From positions 1,116,001 to 1,180,000 of the forward strand of contig CP060220.1 in the NCBI GenBank assembly GCA_023898385.1: DNA of 64,000 nt. Reading direction: 5' to 3'. The notes beneath the pieces were generated by a model, which saw nothing but the letters and a program-made list of their open reading frames with translations, did not search any database and was not told the origin of the DNA. Below are positions 1-8,996 of this stretch, piece after piece (the first letter of the stretch is position 1; each line of letters opens with the position of its first letter). This DNA is from Pseudobdellovibrionaceae bacterium (GTDB taxonomy: Bacteria; Bdellovibrionota; Bdellovibrionia; Bdellovibrionales; UBA1609). The translations under genes were made by a program, and so were the position numbers.

Positions 1-253
1 TCACCAAATCCTGCAAACGAGAAAAAGCCGCCACCCCGTCTTCACCAAAGCGGTCTATATCTTCTTGGGTGATCCCTGTCACTTCTGTGATTTCAGGCGG
101 GAGTTGAATATGGGGTTCGGGCTTAATCAATTCTGAAAAAAGCTGCACAGGTCTTCGTCGATCGGTATCCCAAACCACGGCACCGATTTCGATCACGCGA
201 TTCTCAGTGGCATCAAGACCGGTGGTCTCAAAATCTAGGCCTAGTATTAACAT
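1..253 (-). CDS. DnaQ-like 3'-5' exonuclease, N-terminal part
   Basis: The gene runs off the left edge, leaving about 84 codons. The protein begins MLILGLDFETTGLDATENR and continues with VIEIGAVVWD. The D-F-E-T-T-G-L block is motif Exo I of DEDD exonucleases (DnaQ, Pol III epsilon, RNase T and oligoribonuclease-type enzymes), where the Asp and Glu bind the catalytic metals. Further on, PPEITEVTGIT matches the loop seen in the DnaQ group. The ATG at 251-253 is preceded by a strong Shine-Dalgarno run (AAAGGGGG) five bases away, which fixes the start. The catalytic C-terminal motifs (Exo II and III) lie outside the window, so the specific member (epsilon subunit, nuclease domain of a larger protein, or stand-alone RNase) cannot be decided. 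The family call is firm. Confidence 0.8.
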   Translation of the reverse strand, partial: MLILGLDFETTGLDATENRVIEIGAVVWDTDRRRPVQLFSELIKPEPHIQLPPEITEVTGITQEDIDRFGEDGVAAFSRLQDLV

Positions 254-312
254 GAATCCCCCTTTACGCTTAATCAGGCAGATCCTTTTTCTAATGACAA
301 ATTCTTCACAAT

Positions 313-720
313 TCAAGATTGAAATTGGTCTTGCACTTCTTGAGGTGGGGCCGAGGGCTTTGACCAAATGTAAACAAGCACTGACACAATCACAGAAACA
401 TAGCCCCATCGCGCCCACAACGGCAACGGCACCCAATACAGTGTGCCCGCTGACCCAGCAACAATCACCACGGAGGCCAACACCTTGGCCCGCAACCGGA
501 TGACTTTATATTGCTCCCAATCTCGGAGCATTGGCCCTACACGGGGCCGCGTTAAAAGCCAGTGATGCCAGCGGGGCGAGCTTTTTGAAAAAAAGAACGC
601 CGCCACCAGTAAAAAAGGAACCGTGGGCATCACTGGAAGCACGGCGCCAACTAACCCTAAGCCCACAAACAAAAAACCCAAGGCCTTAAAAATATTTCTC
701 TGTATTCTCTTTGTCACCAC
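313..720 (-). CDS. YbaN/DUF454-family inner membrane protein
   Basis: This is a 135-residue membrane protein. Residues about 12-45 (FLFVGLGLVGAVLPVMPTVP and on) form a hydrophobic hairpin with the G-x-V-G-x-x-L-P-x-x-P-T-x-P-F pattern typical of the YbaN/DUF454 family. Two more hydrophobic stretches follow near residues 80-115. The central hydrophilic segment contains the family-like HHWLLTRPRVGPMLRDWE. The start codon is GTG, with a second GTG directly after it, and no strong ribosome binding site is visible, so the N-terminus is uncertain by one residue. The function of the family is unknown. It lies between the exonuclease and trmO, divergent from trmO. Confidence 0.75.
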   Translation of the reverse strand: MVTKRIQRNIFKALGFLFVGLGLVGAVLPVMPTVPFLLVAAFFFSKSSPRWHHWLLTRPRVGPMLRDWEQYKVIRLRAKVLASVVIVAGSAGTLYWVPLPLWARWGYVSVIVSVLVYIWSKPSAPPQEVQDQFQS

Positions 721-769
721 TGCTAGGAGTATAAATTAAATTCTGTTACGAATCCACTTCGGAGATTAA

Positions 770-1477
770 ATGGAATTTCTTCCCATTGGGCATATTGAAT
801 CCTGTTTTAAAGAAAAATTTGGCACTCCGAGACAACCTGGTTTAGTGCCTTCGGCCCCTGCCCAGTTGATTTTGCATCCTGATCGATGCCCTGAGGGCAT
901 ATTAAGCGGGCTTGATGATTTCTCTCATCTTTGGATTATTTTTGTTTTTCATCTTAACTCAAATAAAAATGTTAAGGGCAAAATTGCACCCCCCCGACTC
1001 AATGGAGAACGCGTCGGCGTCTTTGCTTCTCGAAGCCCACTTCGGCCCAACCCCATTGGTCTTTCGCTGGCAAAGATAGAAAAAGTCTGTGAAGATAAAA
1101 TTATCTTAAGCGGAGTTGACATCGTAGACCAAACGCCCGTGCTGGATATCAAACCCTACCTTCCCGAAACAGACGCCCCCCTAAAGGCCCAGGCGGGCTG
1201 GACGCGGGTTATTCGTCCGAAGCAATGGCCCGTTCAATTTGGCACCGAGGCGCAAGCCCAACTTGAAAGACTGCAGACGCTCAATCCATCTGTGGACTGG
1301 CAAAGTCTCATCACAGAAACCATTCAACAAGATCCAAGGCCACGCATTTACCGAAACACCCACTCCGACGAAAGTCGATACAAGCAAGACTTTGGTGTAC
1401 AGCTTTTTGACATAAATGTTCGCTTTCGTCTGTACAACAATGAGTGGCACGTCCTGTCCATATCTGGCATGCGCTAA
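770..1477 (+). CDS. trmO: tRNA (adenine(37)-N6)-methyltransferase TrmO
   Basis: The 235-residue protein matches the TrmO (YaeB/TsaA/VirR) family, which uses S-adenosylmethionine to methylate N6 of the t6A37 base of tRNA-Thr. Seen in sequence: the N-terminal MEFLPIGHIESCFKEKFGTP, then the PQxG-like loop RQPGLVPSAPA, then FSHLWIIFVFHLN and the conserved GVFASRSPLRPNPIGLSLAK segment, which is diagnostic for the family. DIVDQTPVLDIKPYLPETDA is the next conserved block. The C-terminal region (DPRPRIYRN, then an immunity-like RLYNNEWHVLSISGM) is the usual TrmO C-domain. Length is normal. The gene is monocistronic in appearance and divergent from the YbaN gene. Confidence 0.92.
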   Translation: MEFLPIGHIESCFKEKFGTPRQPGLVPSAPAQLILHPDRCPEGILSGLDDFSHLWIIFVFHLNSNKNVKGKIAPPRLNGERVGVFASRSPLRPNPIGLSLAKIEKVCEDKIILSGVDIVDQTPVLDIKPYLPETDAPLKAQAGWTRVIRPKQWPVQFGTEAQAQLERLQTLNPSVDWQSLITETIQQDPRPRIYRNTHSDESRYKQDFGVQLFDINVRFRLYNNEWHVLSISGMR

Positions 1478-1558
1478 TGGCGACTTCCGTCTAGTTTTCA
1501 CAAATTGTTAAAGTCTTCTCCTAGACCTGTCGAAGAGTTGGGTAAGTTGGAGAAGTTG

Positions 1559-4006
1559 ATGGAAAAAGAACACCATAAACCTGACAGGGAAAATGAGCGA
1601 AAGAAAGTGACGTTGCGTGATGACGAACATCAACGCAAACGCATGGGATTTAGCGAATTTTTCAATATCGTTCGCCTGCAGAGAAAGTATATTTACTTGA
1701 TGGTGGCCATCACTACATTGGGCACCCTCATTGGCCACTTACTGAATCTTCCTGAATTTAAAGCACAAGCCACATTAGTAGTAGAGCCGCCAAAAGGGCC
1801 ACAAGTTGTAGACATAATGAACCTGCAACGCATGGGCGCCCCTTCTGCCAGCGAACGCATTGATAGCTATTTACACCACCTACAATCAGATACTTTTTTA
1901 TATAATATTGCGCACCAATTAAAGTTTGACACCAGCTTTGAAAAAATCAACCTGATTGCACCTAAAGACGTCAGTCTGCTCAAACGAAAATACTGGGGTC
2001 ATTTTATAACCCATGTTATACACAAAAATGTGAAGCTTCCTTGGGATCAATCTCAAGAAAAGATCTACGTTCCCGTAGAAGCCATCGTCAGCTACTTAAA
2101 AAGTGTAGTTGAATATGAAACTGACTTTAACAATTTGATTTTTATCAAAGTCACAACACTTGACTCATACACCTCGCAAAAAATTGCCAATACCATTGCA
2201 GAAGACATCGTACAGTCATCACAAGAACGCAGCAGCGGCGAAATCACACGACTTGAAGAATATCTCACCCAAAAGATTTCTGACACCACTGCCCGACTGA
2301 AAAAATCAGAGTTGGACCTTGTGCAGTTTAAAAAGAAGCACAATATTATTTCTTCGACCCAACAAGCTGACGGCCTTGCCGCTCTCTTGCACCAAAATGA
2401 AACCCAGTTAAAAGGTGCTCGACTCCAAATTGAAGAGAACAATAAACTGATCGACTACTTCAGAAAAGAAAGAAAAAACTATTTAAGCAAACTGGCTTCT
2501 AGTGGTTCTCAGGCCACATCACTCACTGCTGGCGCTCACATCCCCCTACTTGAAAAGAAGATTGGTGATCTCAAGCGTGAACGAGATTTGATGATTCAAC
2601 AAGAATACAAAGAAGACCACTGGCGCATCGTTGAAATAGACAAAGAAATTGATCGACATTCTGAAGAATTGGGACGAACTATGCGCGAAGCTCAACGCTC
2701 AGGATCAGGCGCCAATTCATTGGCCGCCTCAGAGCAAACTGATGTGGACCCCGAGGAAGCTTTACTTAAAATTAAAGATTTTAAAGAAAAAAACCGCGAA
2801 CTTGAAGCGCGAATTTCCACTTTAAAAACAGAGCTGGGTCACACCCGTCGCCGCATTGAAACTTTGCCCCGCCTCGAACAGGAATACATGCAACTTGACC
2901 AAGCCGTACAGCTTGAATACAGCATCTTCACTGAGCTTAAGAAAAAACTCAGCGATCTTGAAATACAAAGAGCTTCACAGGTGGGCGACATCCGCGCCGA
3001 ACAGATGGCGTCCCTCCCCGGGGCCACTCCGCAGAAATCACTGATTGTTAAACTGATTTTCTCAGTTTTACTTGGCGTGTTTTTCGGAACAGCCGTTATC
3101 ACAGCCATTGAGCTGCTTGATCCGTCGGTAAAATCAAGAGACGACGTGGAAGACTGCGGATTTCACTATATGGGCGAAGTTCCCTACATGAGTAAAACAG
3201 ATATCGTTGGGCATCGGCATGTAAAAGTGGGTTCGCCAAACCTCCTCGTATGCAACAATCGCCCTGAGTCACTGGAAGCCATGGCTTTTAAATATATCCG
3301 GGCGCAACTGGAGTCCATTGTAAAACATGGCAACGCGGCAAAAGTATTCACTATTTCAAGTCCCAACCAGGGTGAAGGAAAGTCTTTTGTTTGCAGCAAT
3401 TTGGCCGTGTGTATTTCCCAACTGGGCAAAAAAACCCTGTTGATCGACTGTGACTTGAGACAACCGGCCGTGGGTCCTTACTTTGACCTGACGGCTCACT
3501 TGGGCGTAGCAGATCTACTCAAGTTCAACACCCCTATTAATGAAATTTTAGTCTCAAATGTATTTCCAAACCTCGATGTAATCACTGCAGGATTTGACTT
3601 GAGTAAATCCACCGAACTTTTAAGCAGCGATAAATTTCGCCTGCTCATTGAGCACTTCCGTGGTCAATACGACTACATCGTACTTGACGGACCACCGGCC
3701 AACGCCGTTGTGGACTCCGCTATTCTTGCGAGTATTTCAGACTTTGGGCTTATGGTTTCCAGTTACCGAAAAACCACGAAAAAACAACTTGTGGATGCCC
3801 ATAATAAAATCCTGCAACTCGCCTACAAACGCATTTATGGTATCGTAAATAACGTGAAAGCCTCTGAATACATTGTGCCGTATTATGTTCGCCCCTACCA
3901 CCGCGGATATCATGACCAGGGCCCCACCAACAACGGACATCGCCCTGGCGCTGATCCCGAATTGGCTGACTTTCTTAGCAACATTAAAAACTCAAAAACA
4001 GGTTAA
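1559..4006 (+). CDS. Wzz/GumC chain-length determinant fused to tyrosine autokinase (BY-kinase)
   Basis: A two-domain polysaccharide co-polymerase that controls chain length and export. Residues 44-63 are the first membrane helix (YIYLMVAITTLGTLIGHLL) and a second lies near 495-518, bracketing a long periplasmic coiled-coil region (about 190-490). The cytoplasmic kinase domain has Walker A GEGKS (605-609), Walker A' LLIDCDLRQP with aspartates 630 and 632, and Walker B IVLDGPP (Asp710). A tyrosine cluster (YIVPYYVRPYHRGY) lies close to the C-terminus, as in autophosphorylating BY-kinases such as Wzc. I chose the ATG at 1559 because GGAGAAG stands just upstream; a TTG at 1505 would add 18 residues but has no ribosome binding site. 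An SLBB gene follows after six bases, so the two are probably co-transcribed. Confidence 0.88.
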   Translation: MEKEHHKPDRENERKKVTLRDDEHQRKRMGFSEFFNIVRLQRKYIYLMVAITTLGTLIGHLLNLPEFKAQATLVVEPPKGPQVVDIMNLQRMGAPSASERIDSYLHHLQSDTFLYNIAHQLKFDTSFEKINLIAPKDVSLLKRKYWGHFITHVIHKNVKLPWDQSQEKIYVPVEAIVSYLKSVVEYETDFNNLIFIKVTTLDSYTSQKIANTIAEDIVQSSQERSSGEITRLEEYLTQKISDTTARLKKSELDLVQFKKKHNIISSTQQADGLAALLHQNETQLKGARLQIEENNKLIDYFRKERKNYLSKLASSGSQATSLTAGAHIPLLEKKIGDLKRERDLMIQQEYKEDHWRIVEIDKEIDRHSEELGRTMREAQRSGSGANSLAASEQTDVDPEEALLKIKDFKEKNRELEARISTLKTELGHTRRRIETLPRLEQEYMQLDQAVQLEYSIFTELKKKLSDLEIQRASQVGDIRAEQMASLPGATPQKSLIVKLIFSVLLGVFFGTAVITAIELLDPSVKSRDDVEDCGFHYMGEVPYMSKTDIVGHRHVKVGSPNLLVCNNRPESLEAMAFKYIRAQLESIVKHGNAAKVFTISSPNQGEGKSFVCSNLAVCISQLGKKTLLIDCDLRQPAVGPYFDLTAHLGVADLLKFNTPINEILVSNVFPNLDVITAGFDLSKSTELLSSDKFRLLIEHFRGQYDYIVLDGPPANAVVDSAILASISDFGLMVSSYRKTTKKQLVDAHNKILQLAYKRIYGIVNNVKASEYIVPYYVRPYHRGYHDQGPTNNGHRPGADPELADFLSNIKNSKTG

Positions 4007-4012
4007 CTTTTC

Positions 4013-4522
4013 ATGAAGCGGCTGATTGCAATTTTCTTAAGTTTTCTATTTCCAATCAGCCAAGCCTATGCTGCTGACCTCACCACAGGCTTTTCGTTGT
4101 CTGATGATATTATTACCGCAAACCAAGGCAGTGAATTTATCTCCGGTCGACGAAAAGGCGCTGTACTGATGAAGGTGAATCTTTGGGGCGCTGTTCGCAG
4201 ACCCGGCATTCACCACGTGCCTGTGCGCACAGATCTTGTTAATCTATTATCTTATGCTGGTGGCCCCACCTCAGAGGCGCTACTCTCTGATGTAGTGATC
4301 AAACGAAAAACTGGCGGGCAAGAAAAAAGAATTGAAGTGGATTTGAATGATATCATTAGTGGTTCAAACACCAACTATTACTCTCTCGAAGCCAATGACA
4401 TTATCGTTGTTCCCGAAGAAAAAATGTGGATCAACAACAATACTGTGGTCGTTGTGGGTGTCATCAGTACGGTACTCACCATGGCGCTGACTGCTATCTA
4501 TATCTCAAATCAGGGTAACTAA
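4013..4522 (+). CDS. Small SLBB-domain exported protein of polysaccharide export
   Basis: This is a 169-residue protein with a signal peptide (MKRLIAIFLSFLFPISQAYA, cleavage after AYA). The mature part holds one SLBB beta-grasp domain: VNLWGAVRRPGIHHVPVRTD, then LLSYAGGPTSEALLSDVVI and EANDIIVVPE. SLBB domains build the periplasmic ring of Wza-like exporters. The protein ends in a membrane helix (VVVVGVISTVLTMALTAIYI, residues about 144-163). It lacks the poly_export (PES) domain that a complete Wza has, so it is unlikely to be the outer-membrane channel by itself. It follows the Wzz-kinase gene directly, which supports a joint role in export. Its stop codon overlaps the convergent methyltransferase gene by four bases. 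Confidence 0.8.
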   Translation: MKRLIAIFLSFLFPISQAYAADLTTGFSLSDDIITANQGSEFISGRRKGAVLMKVNLWGAVRRPGIHHVPVRTDLVNLLSYAGGPTSEALLSDVVIKRKTGGQEKRIEVDLNDIISGSNTNYYSLEANDIIVVPEEKMWINNNTVVVVGVISTVLTMALTAIYISNQGN

Positions 4523-5205
4523 GCTTTTTCTGCCACAACAAAGACATTATCCGAAAAACGTTGCCCCCCCAACAAACCAAAGGATGCCGTCTGCCAGGTG
4601 ATGTTTGTGAATTTTGGTAAGACTCCTGATTCGGAGTAATACGTTTGAATATTTTTAAATCCCGCTTCTTTCAATACTCGCTGCAGATCTTGACCTAACA
4701 GAGCTGTAATATGGGCTGGATAATCGCGATCTGAAAAGGACACAAAATGCCCCCTTAAAAAAAGAGCCAGCAAAGACCGGAGGCTTTCGTTATTTGGCGT
4801 ACTCATAATTAAATGCCCACCGGGTCGCAACATCTCAAACCATTGCCGAGCCACAAGCCTCGGATTCTCTAGGTGTTCAATGACTTCCAGTGCAACTACC
4901 ACATCAAAAGCTTCTGAGGGCAGCCCAGTTTCATTATTTAGATCAAGATGCAGCCACTGAATACTTTCAGGCAATTGACTGGGTCTGGGTAGCAAGTCGG
5001 CCCCAGTGACCTTTTGAAATTTTTGTGATTGCCAAAGAACCTCCGAAAAGGCTCCACGCCCGGCACCAAAGTCGAGGGCCTCTCCAGAAAAATCATGCTG
5101 TTTTATCAACTGCAGACAACGTTGGTAGATCACATCGTGGCTTCGGCCGTCGCTCATCTCGGACGCCTTCACCCTTTGCTCAGTTAATGTACTGCTCGAA
5201 CTCAC
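4519..5205 (-). CDS. Class I SAM-dependent methyltransferase
   Basis: A 228-residue methyltransferase of the UbiE/Methyltransf_11 type. Motif I is ALDFGAGRGAFSEVL, the acidic residue after beta-2 is in VTGADL, motif II/post-I is FDVVVALEVIEHLENP, and GGHLIMSTPNNES is the motif III strand. The substrate is not evident. Its place inside the polysaccharide locus suggests a sugar or lipid-linked intermediate, but the family also includes quinone and small-molecule methylases. It is on the minus strand, convergent with the SLBB gene and divergent from the next glycosyltransferase. Confidence 0.8.
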   Translation of the reverse strand: MSSSSTLTEQRVKASEMSDGRSHDVIYQRCLQLIKQHDFSGEALDFGAGRGAFSEVLWQSQKFQKVTGADLLPRPSQLPESIQWLHLDLNNETGLPSEAFDVVVALEVIEHLENPRLVARQWFEMLRPGGHLIMSTPNNESLRSLLALFLRGHFVSFSDRDYPAHITALLGQDLQRVLKEAGFKNIQTYYSESGVLPKFTNITWQTASFGLLGGQRFSDNVFVVAEKA

Positions 5206-5345
5206 CGGCCTGTTCCTTTTTCTAATCAGGGCAAATCCCAGTTGGGGTGTGAGTTTTTATTTTCAAACACAATGTGACGTTCGTCAATCACTGCAAATTG
5301 ACTCACGCTCTTTGCAAATCTACTCTTGATAGGTGAGATAAAAAA

Positions 5346-6533
5346 GTGGAGGCCCCTATCGACCGCAGCGCCAGCTCCGATTCTGTTAAAAAAATATCTA
5401 TTCTCTATGTGGTCCCCAACTCTGGAGTTGGCGGCGTTGAAACGTTTCTTAAATCCACTTGGAAACACCATGATCCTCAAAAGTTTTCACCTTCTTATGC
5501 TGTTTTTCGACCAGGACCCCTCACTGAATGGCTCAGACAGAATAAAGCTCCTGTGTATCAATGCCCCTTTATCCCCCGACTCCGCCGCCCGGATCATTAT
5601 ATAAAAACTGTTTTGTGGTTAAAAACGGTGGCAGAAAAAACGGGGGCCGATCTGGTGCACTCCAGTATGGCCTATGCGGCGTTATTTGCTGGACCTGCGA
5701 CGTCACTGACAAAGGTCCATCATATTTGGTTTCAACATGGTCCCGTGGGTGGGTGGATGGATCAATTGGCGGCCACCCTTCCCCATAAGTTGCTGTTGGT
5801 TAACTCTCAACACACACTTAAAGAACAACAGCGTGTGGAACGAACAATATCTGTTTTTATACCCTCTGGACGGCAAGTAAAGGTCCTCGCTCTTGGAAGC
5901 GATGACCCGAGGGACACGCTTTATTTGGCTGATGTGGAGCAAATGAAAAAGACGCTTCAAATCAGCGAAGATGACTTTGTGGTGGGTATGCTCTGTCGCC
6001 TGCAACCCTGGAAAGGTGTACATCTTCTTATTGAAGCCCTAAAACACATAAAAAAAACAAAGCCCACTTTGAAAATCGTTGCCGTCATTTGGGGCGAGCC
6101 CTTAGATACGCCCTACGCCCAACAACTCATAGCTGAATCTGAATCCTGCGGGCTCAACGTTAAGTGGCCCGGCTTCACGGCCCAATCGTCAACGGCCCTC
6201 GCCAACCTCCATGTACTTGTGAATGCCTCCACCACGCCCGAGCCCTTTGGCCTCACTCTAACTGAGGCCATGGCCCTGGGCAAACCCGTTATTGCTCCGA
6301 AATCAGGCGGCCCCTTAGACATTGTGAAAGCCCCTGATACGGGTTTATTGTTTGAACCAGGTGACGCCCATGATTTGAGTGAAAAGTTGGTTTTACTGGC
6401 AAGCTCCCCCGAACGGCGCAAAGAAATGGGACACCAAGCTCAGCTGCGAGCGCAAAAACTATTTTCTGCCGCACGCATGATGAATGATTTAGAAAATTTA
6501 TGCCTTGAAACCCTGGCGCAAGGGAAAAAATAA
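5346..6533 (+). CDS. Glycosyltransferase family 4 protein
   Basis: A 395-residue GT4-type (GT-B fold) retaining glycosyltransferase, expected to add a nucleotide-sugar-derived residue to a lipid-linked glycan in the cytoplasm. The N-domain begins ISILYVVPNSGVGGVETFL, the glycine-rich acceptor-side loop. The C-domain has VGMLCRLQPWKGVHLLIEAL (the R/K pair that contacts the donor phosphates) and the E-x7-E signature EPFGLTLTEAMALGKPVIA. The start is GTG at 5346, supported by GGTGAG eight bases upstream. The 3' end overlaps the convergent flippase gene by 36 bases. Donor and acceptor cannot be told from sequence. Confidence 0.85.
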   Translation: MEAPIDRSASSDSVKKISILYVVPNSGVGGVETFLKSTWKHHDPQKFSPSYAVFRPGPLTEWLRQNKAPVYQCPFIPRLRRPDHYIKTVLWLKTVAEKTGADLVHSSMAYAALFAGPATSLTKVHHIWFQHGPVGGWMDQLAATLPHKLLLVNSQHTLKEQQRVERTISVFIPSGRQVKVLALGSDDPRDTLYLADVEQMKKTLQISEDDFVVGMLCRLQPWKGVHLLIEALKHIKKTKPTLKIVAVIWGEPLDTPYAQQLIAESESCGLNVKWPGFTAQSSTALANLHVLVNASTTPEPFGLTLTEAMALGKPVIAPKSGGPLDIVKAPDTGLLFEPGDAHDLSEKLVLLASSPERRKEMGHQAQLRAQKLFSAARMMNDLENLCLETLAQGKK

Positions 6534-7781
6534 AAACACTGCCGTTACTATGGGTATAACTAGAGTGGTGACCGCGGCCCCCATTGCCCCCATTTGAGGG
6601 ATTAAATAAGCGTTACCCAAGACATTTAAAATCAATTGAACTATATTAAGGCCTGCCAAAAAATGCGTCTTATTGAGTCGAAATAACATTAAGGTCAATG
6701 GGTTAAGAAAAAAACCAAAGGCAAATTGAAAAACTAAAATCTGAAATACAATCACCGAACTCTCGTATCGGACCCCTAATATGACCTCGATAATCCATGG
6801 GGCCAACATGGCCACAATAAGCCCGCCAAACAAAACAATAGGTAGTAAGACAAATAGTTTTTTGACATAGTTTTTCATTTCAGAAGTATTTTTGTAGGCA
6901 CTCACCACAGGAAAAAGCACCGTCATCACGCCTGCGTTGATCACCGGAAAGACCGCCGCCAGTCGCTGCCCCCCCACATAACGAGCCACTTCGTCAACGG
7001 AGGACAAAGCTTTTAACATAAGAATATCGGCTTGTGAGAACAAAACATTGGCTACCATGGAAATCATCACCCAAAAAATTAACACCCAATGACCAGAGAA
7101 CGTTTGAAGCAGTGGCGATCGATATCGCAAAAAGGTATGACTATTGACGACCCCGCCTAAAACCAAACTCACAAGTGGCACCATCATAAACGCCACAAAT
7201 GCCCAACGAAAATCCAATTGAAAAAAACCTAGTGCCATAACGAGAACAGCGAATTTCATTACAGTCGGCACCACTTTTAAAATGGATAAGTGCCGAAATC
7301 TTTTTTCTGACTGAAGTTTAGTGGCATAAAAGCTCGCCACAATCGAAGCCACCCCAGCTACCAAAGTCAAACGAATCCACATCGTATGGGCGGCAAGTCC
7401 CTCAAAAAAATAGGAGTTCACGAAAGGGGCAAAAATCCATCCAAAAAGCAAAACAACGAAACTCAGTAATAACTTAATCTGAAAAAAACCATTATAAAGC
7501 TTTTGCGATCCTTTATGGTCAGAGAGGATTTTCGGTGAGACAATAGCAATAAACGAGCCCGAAAGCCCCAAATCACCAAACTGAGTGGCAATCATCAACA
7601 AACTGACTAAGGGATAAAGCAAAGCGATACTTTCGGTGTCGAGATTTTTTAGTACAACAATAGAAATCGCAAAGCCAAGACCAGCCCGTAAAAAATCAGC
7701 CGATATGATCATTGAAACGGCTTTCAGTAAACGTGACCTTGCCACTTCATTGAGCGTGGCCTTGAATCCACTGAACTTCAC
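6498..7781 (-). CDS. Wzx-type polysaccharide flippase (MATE/MVF-like)
   Basis: A 427-residue very hydrophobic protein with about twelve membrane helices, spaced as in the O-antigen translocase (Polysacc_synt) family. The first helices read IISADFLRAGLGFAISIVVL and ALLYPLVSLLMIATQFGDLG; the G-D-L-G-L-x-x-S-F motif after helix 2 is typical. Wzx proteins flip undecaprenyl-linked repeat units from cytoplasm to periplasm. It overlaps the upstream glycosyltransferase gene (7778-8923) by four bases, so the two form a translationally coupled pair. No wzx symbol is given because subfamilies cannot be separated by eye. Confidence 0.85.
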   Translation of the reverse strand: MKFSGFKATLNEVARSRLLKAVSMIISADFLRAGLGFAISIVVLKNLDTESIALLYPLVSLLMIATQFGDLGLSGSFIAIVSPKILSDHKGSQKLYNGFFQIKLLLSFVVLLFGWIFAPFVNSYFFEGLAAHTMWIRLTLVAGVASIVASFYATKLQSEKRFRHLSILKVVPTVMKFAVLVMALGFFQLDFRWAFVAFMMVPLVSLVLGGVVNSHTFLRYRSPLLQTFSGHWVLIFWVMISMVANVLFSQADILMLKALSSVDEVARYVGGQRLAAVFPVINAGVMTVLFPVVSAYKNTSEMKNYVKKLFVLLPIVLFGGLIVAMLAPWIIEVILGVRYESSVIVFQILVFQFAFGFFLNPLTLMLFRLNKTHFLAGLNIVQLILNVLGNAYLIPQMGAMGAAVTTLVIPIVTAVFLFFPLRQGFKA

Positions 7782-8923
7782 CGAACCACCTCAATAAATA
7801 AGTCTCGATATTGCCTAGCCACTTTCTCAGCTGAGAATACTTTGGCTCTCTCCAATCCACATTCGACAAATTGGTTTCTTGTTTCAACCTGCCTCAATGA
7901 TCTCTCAAGTGCCGCAGCCCAAGCCTCCACATCGCTTTCTGGAACCACTTGCCCACAATTGCCAATCACAAAGGGGATCTCTCCCGAGTTGCTTCCAATC
8001 ACTGAAACGCCCGATGCGAAAGCCTCAACCAGCATGCGGCCAAATTGCTCTCGCCAGTTTTTTCTTGTTTGACTAGGGACCATCAGCACATCCACTGCCG
8101 GCAATCGCGCGGGCACTTCATCATGCTTCAATAACTCCAGACGCAAACGAGAGGCCCAACCCCGCCGCGCGACCCAATCCTTCAGAGTCTTTTCATAAGG
8201 CCCCGTGCCCATAATATACAAACTCCAAGGCAGGTCCTTGGGGAGCTTTTCAATGGCCCCCATCAAGATCTCACATCCTTTGTCTTCAGTCAGACGCCCC
8301 AAAAACCCTATCACTGGTGCCTTAAGACCTAACTGTGCTTGCAGGTCTTGTTTTTTCGAAGGGGAAAGTGGCAAAAATAAATCTGTGTCCACCGCCAGTG
8401 GGATTTCATATCCTTTCGATTGTGGCATGCCCTTTTTCACCATTTCAGAAAATACCAAGTTGCCACAGGCCACCCATGCAGAACACCAGTTCCACACTTT
8501 TTTCTCAAAAAAACTAAAGGGTGGCGGATATTTTTTCACAATGTTCTGAGCGGTCCATGCCACAAAGGGAATATTTTTTTGCCTAAAGTAGCGAGCCAGT
8601 TGGTAACCTGAAAAAATATATGGCTCTTCCCACACATGGACCACGTCGAATTCTTGTTGCTCCAAAAGCCAATCTAAAAGGCTCAAATCATAGCGAAATA
8701 GATGTATTTTTCCACTCCACTGGACCGGGATGCCAACAATATTTAAACTCGACCCCTTGGGCTCGGGTTCTAAATACAAAGATCTCAGCGAGCCGTGAAA
8801 GAACTGCGGAGCCACCACAGTGACAGATAAGCTCGGGTCTGCCGCCATAGCCCGCATCACAGATCGGTTGACGGAAACCACATAAGAATGGCCAATGCTT
8901 AAGACTCTGAGTTTTTTTTCCAA
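7778..8923 (-). CDS. Glycosyltransferase family 4 protein
   Basis: A 381-residue GT-B glycosyltransferase. N-domain: LRVLSIGHSYVVSVNRSVM and the EFDVVHVWEEPY strand. C-domain: IGFLGRLTEDKGCEILMGAI with the donor-binding R and K, and EQFGRMLVEAFASGVSVIG as the E-x7-E signature. The organisation is that of GT4 enzymes acting on a lipid-linked acceptor at the inner membrane face. Translational coupling (four-base overlap) to the flippase gene suggests both serve the same repeat unit. The sugar is unknown. Confidence 0.85.
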   Translation of the reverse strand: MEKKLRVLSIGHSYVVSVNRSVMRAMAADPSLSVTVVAPQFFHGSLRSLYLEPEPKGSSLNIVGIPVQWSGKIHLFRYDLSLLDWLLEQQEFDVVHVWEEPYIFSGYQLARYFRQKNIPFVAWTAQNIVKKYPPPFSFFEKKVWNWCSAWVACGNLVFSEMVKKGMPQSKGYEIPLAVDTDLFLPLSPSKKQDLQAQLGLKAPVIGFLGRLTEDKGCEILMGAIEKLPKDLPWSLYIMGTGPYEKTLKDWVARRGWASRLRLELLKHDEVPARLPAVDVLMVPSQTRKNWREQFGRMLVEAFASGVSVIGSNSGEIPFVIGNCGQVVPESDVEAWAAALERSLRQVETRNQFVECGLERAKVFSAEKVARQYRDLFIEVVR

Positions 8924-8996
8924 AACTTATCCGATGAAATCTAGTGTTCAAAGTTCAATCATACCGATATAATTAAACTTCAACCAGGGAGAACTT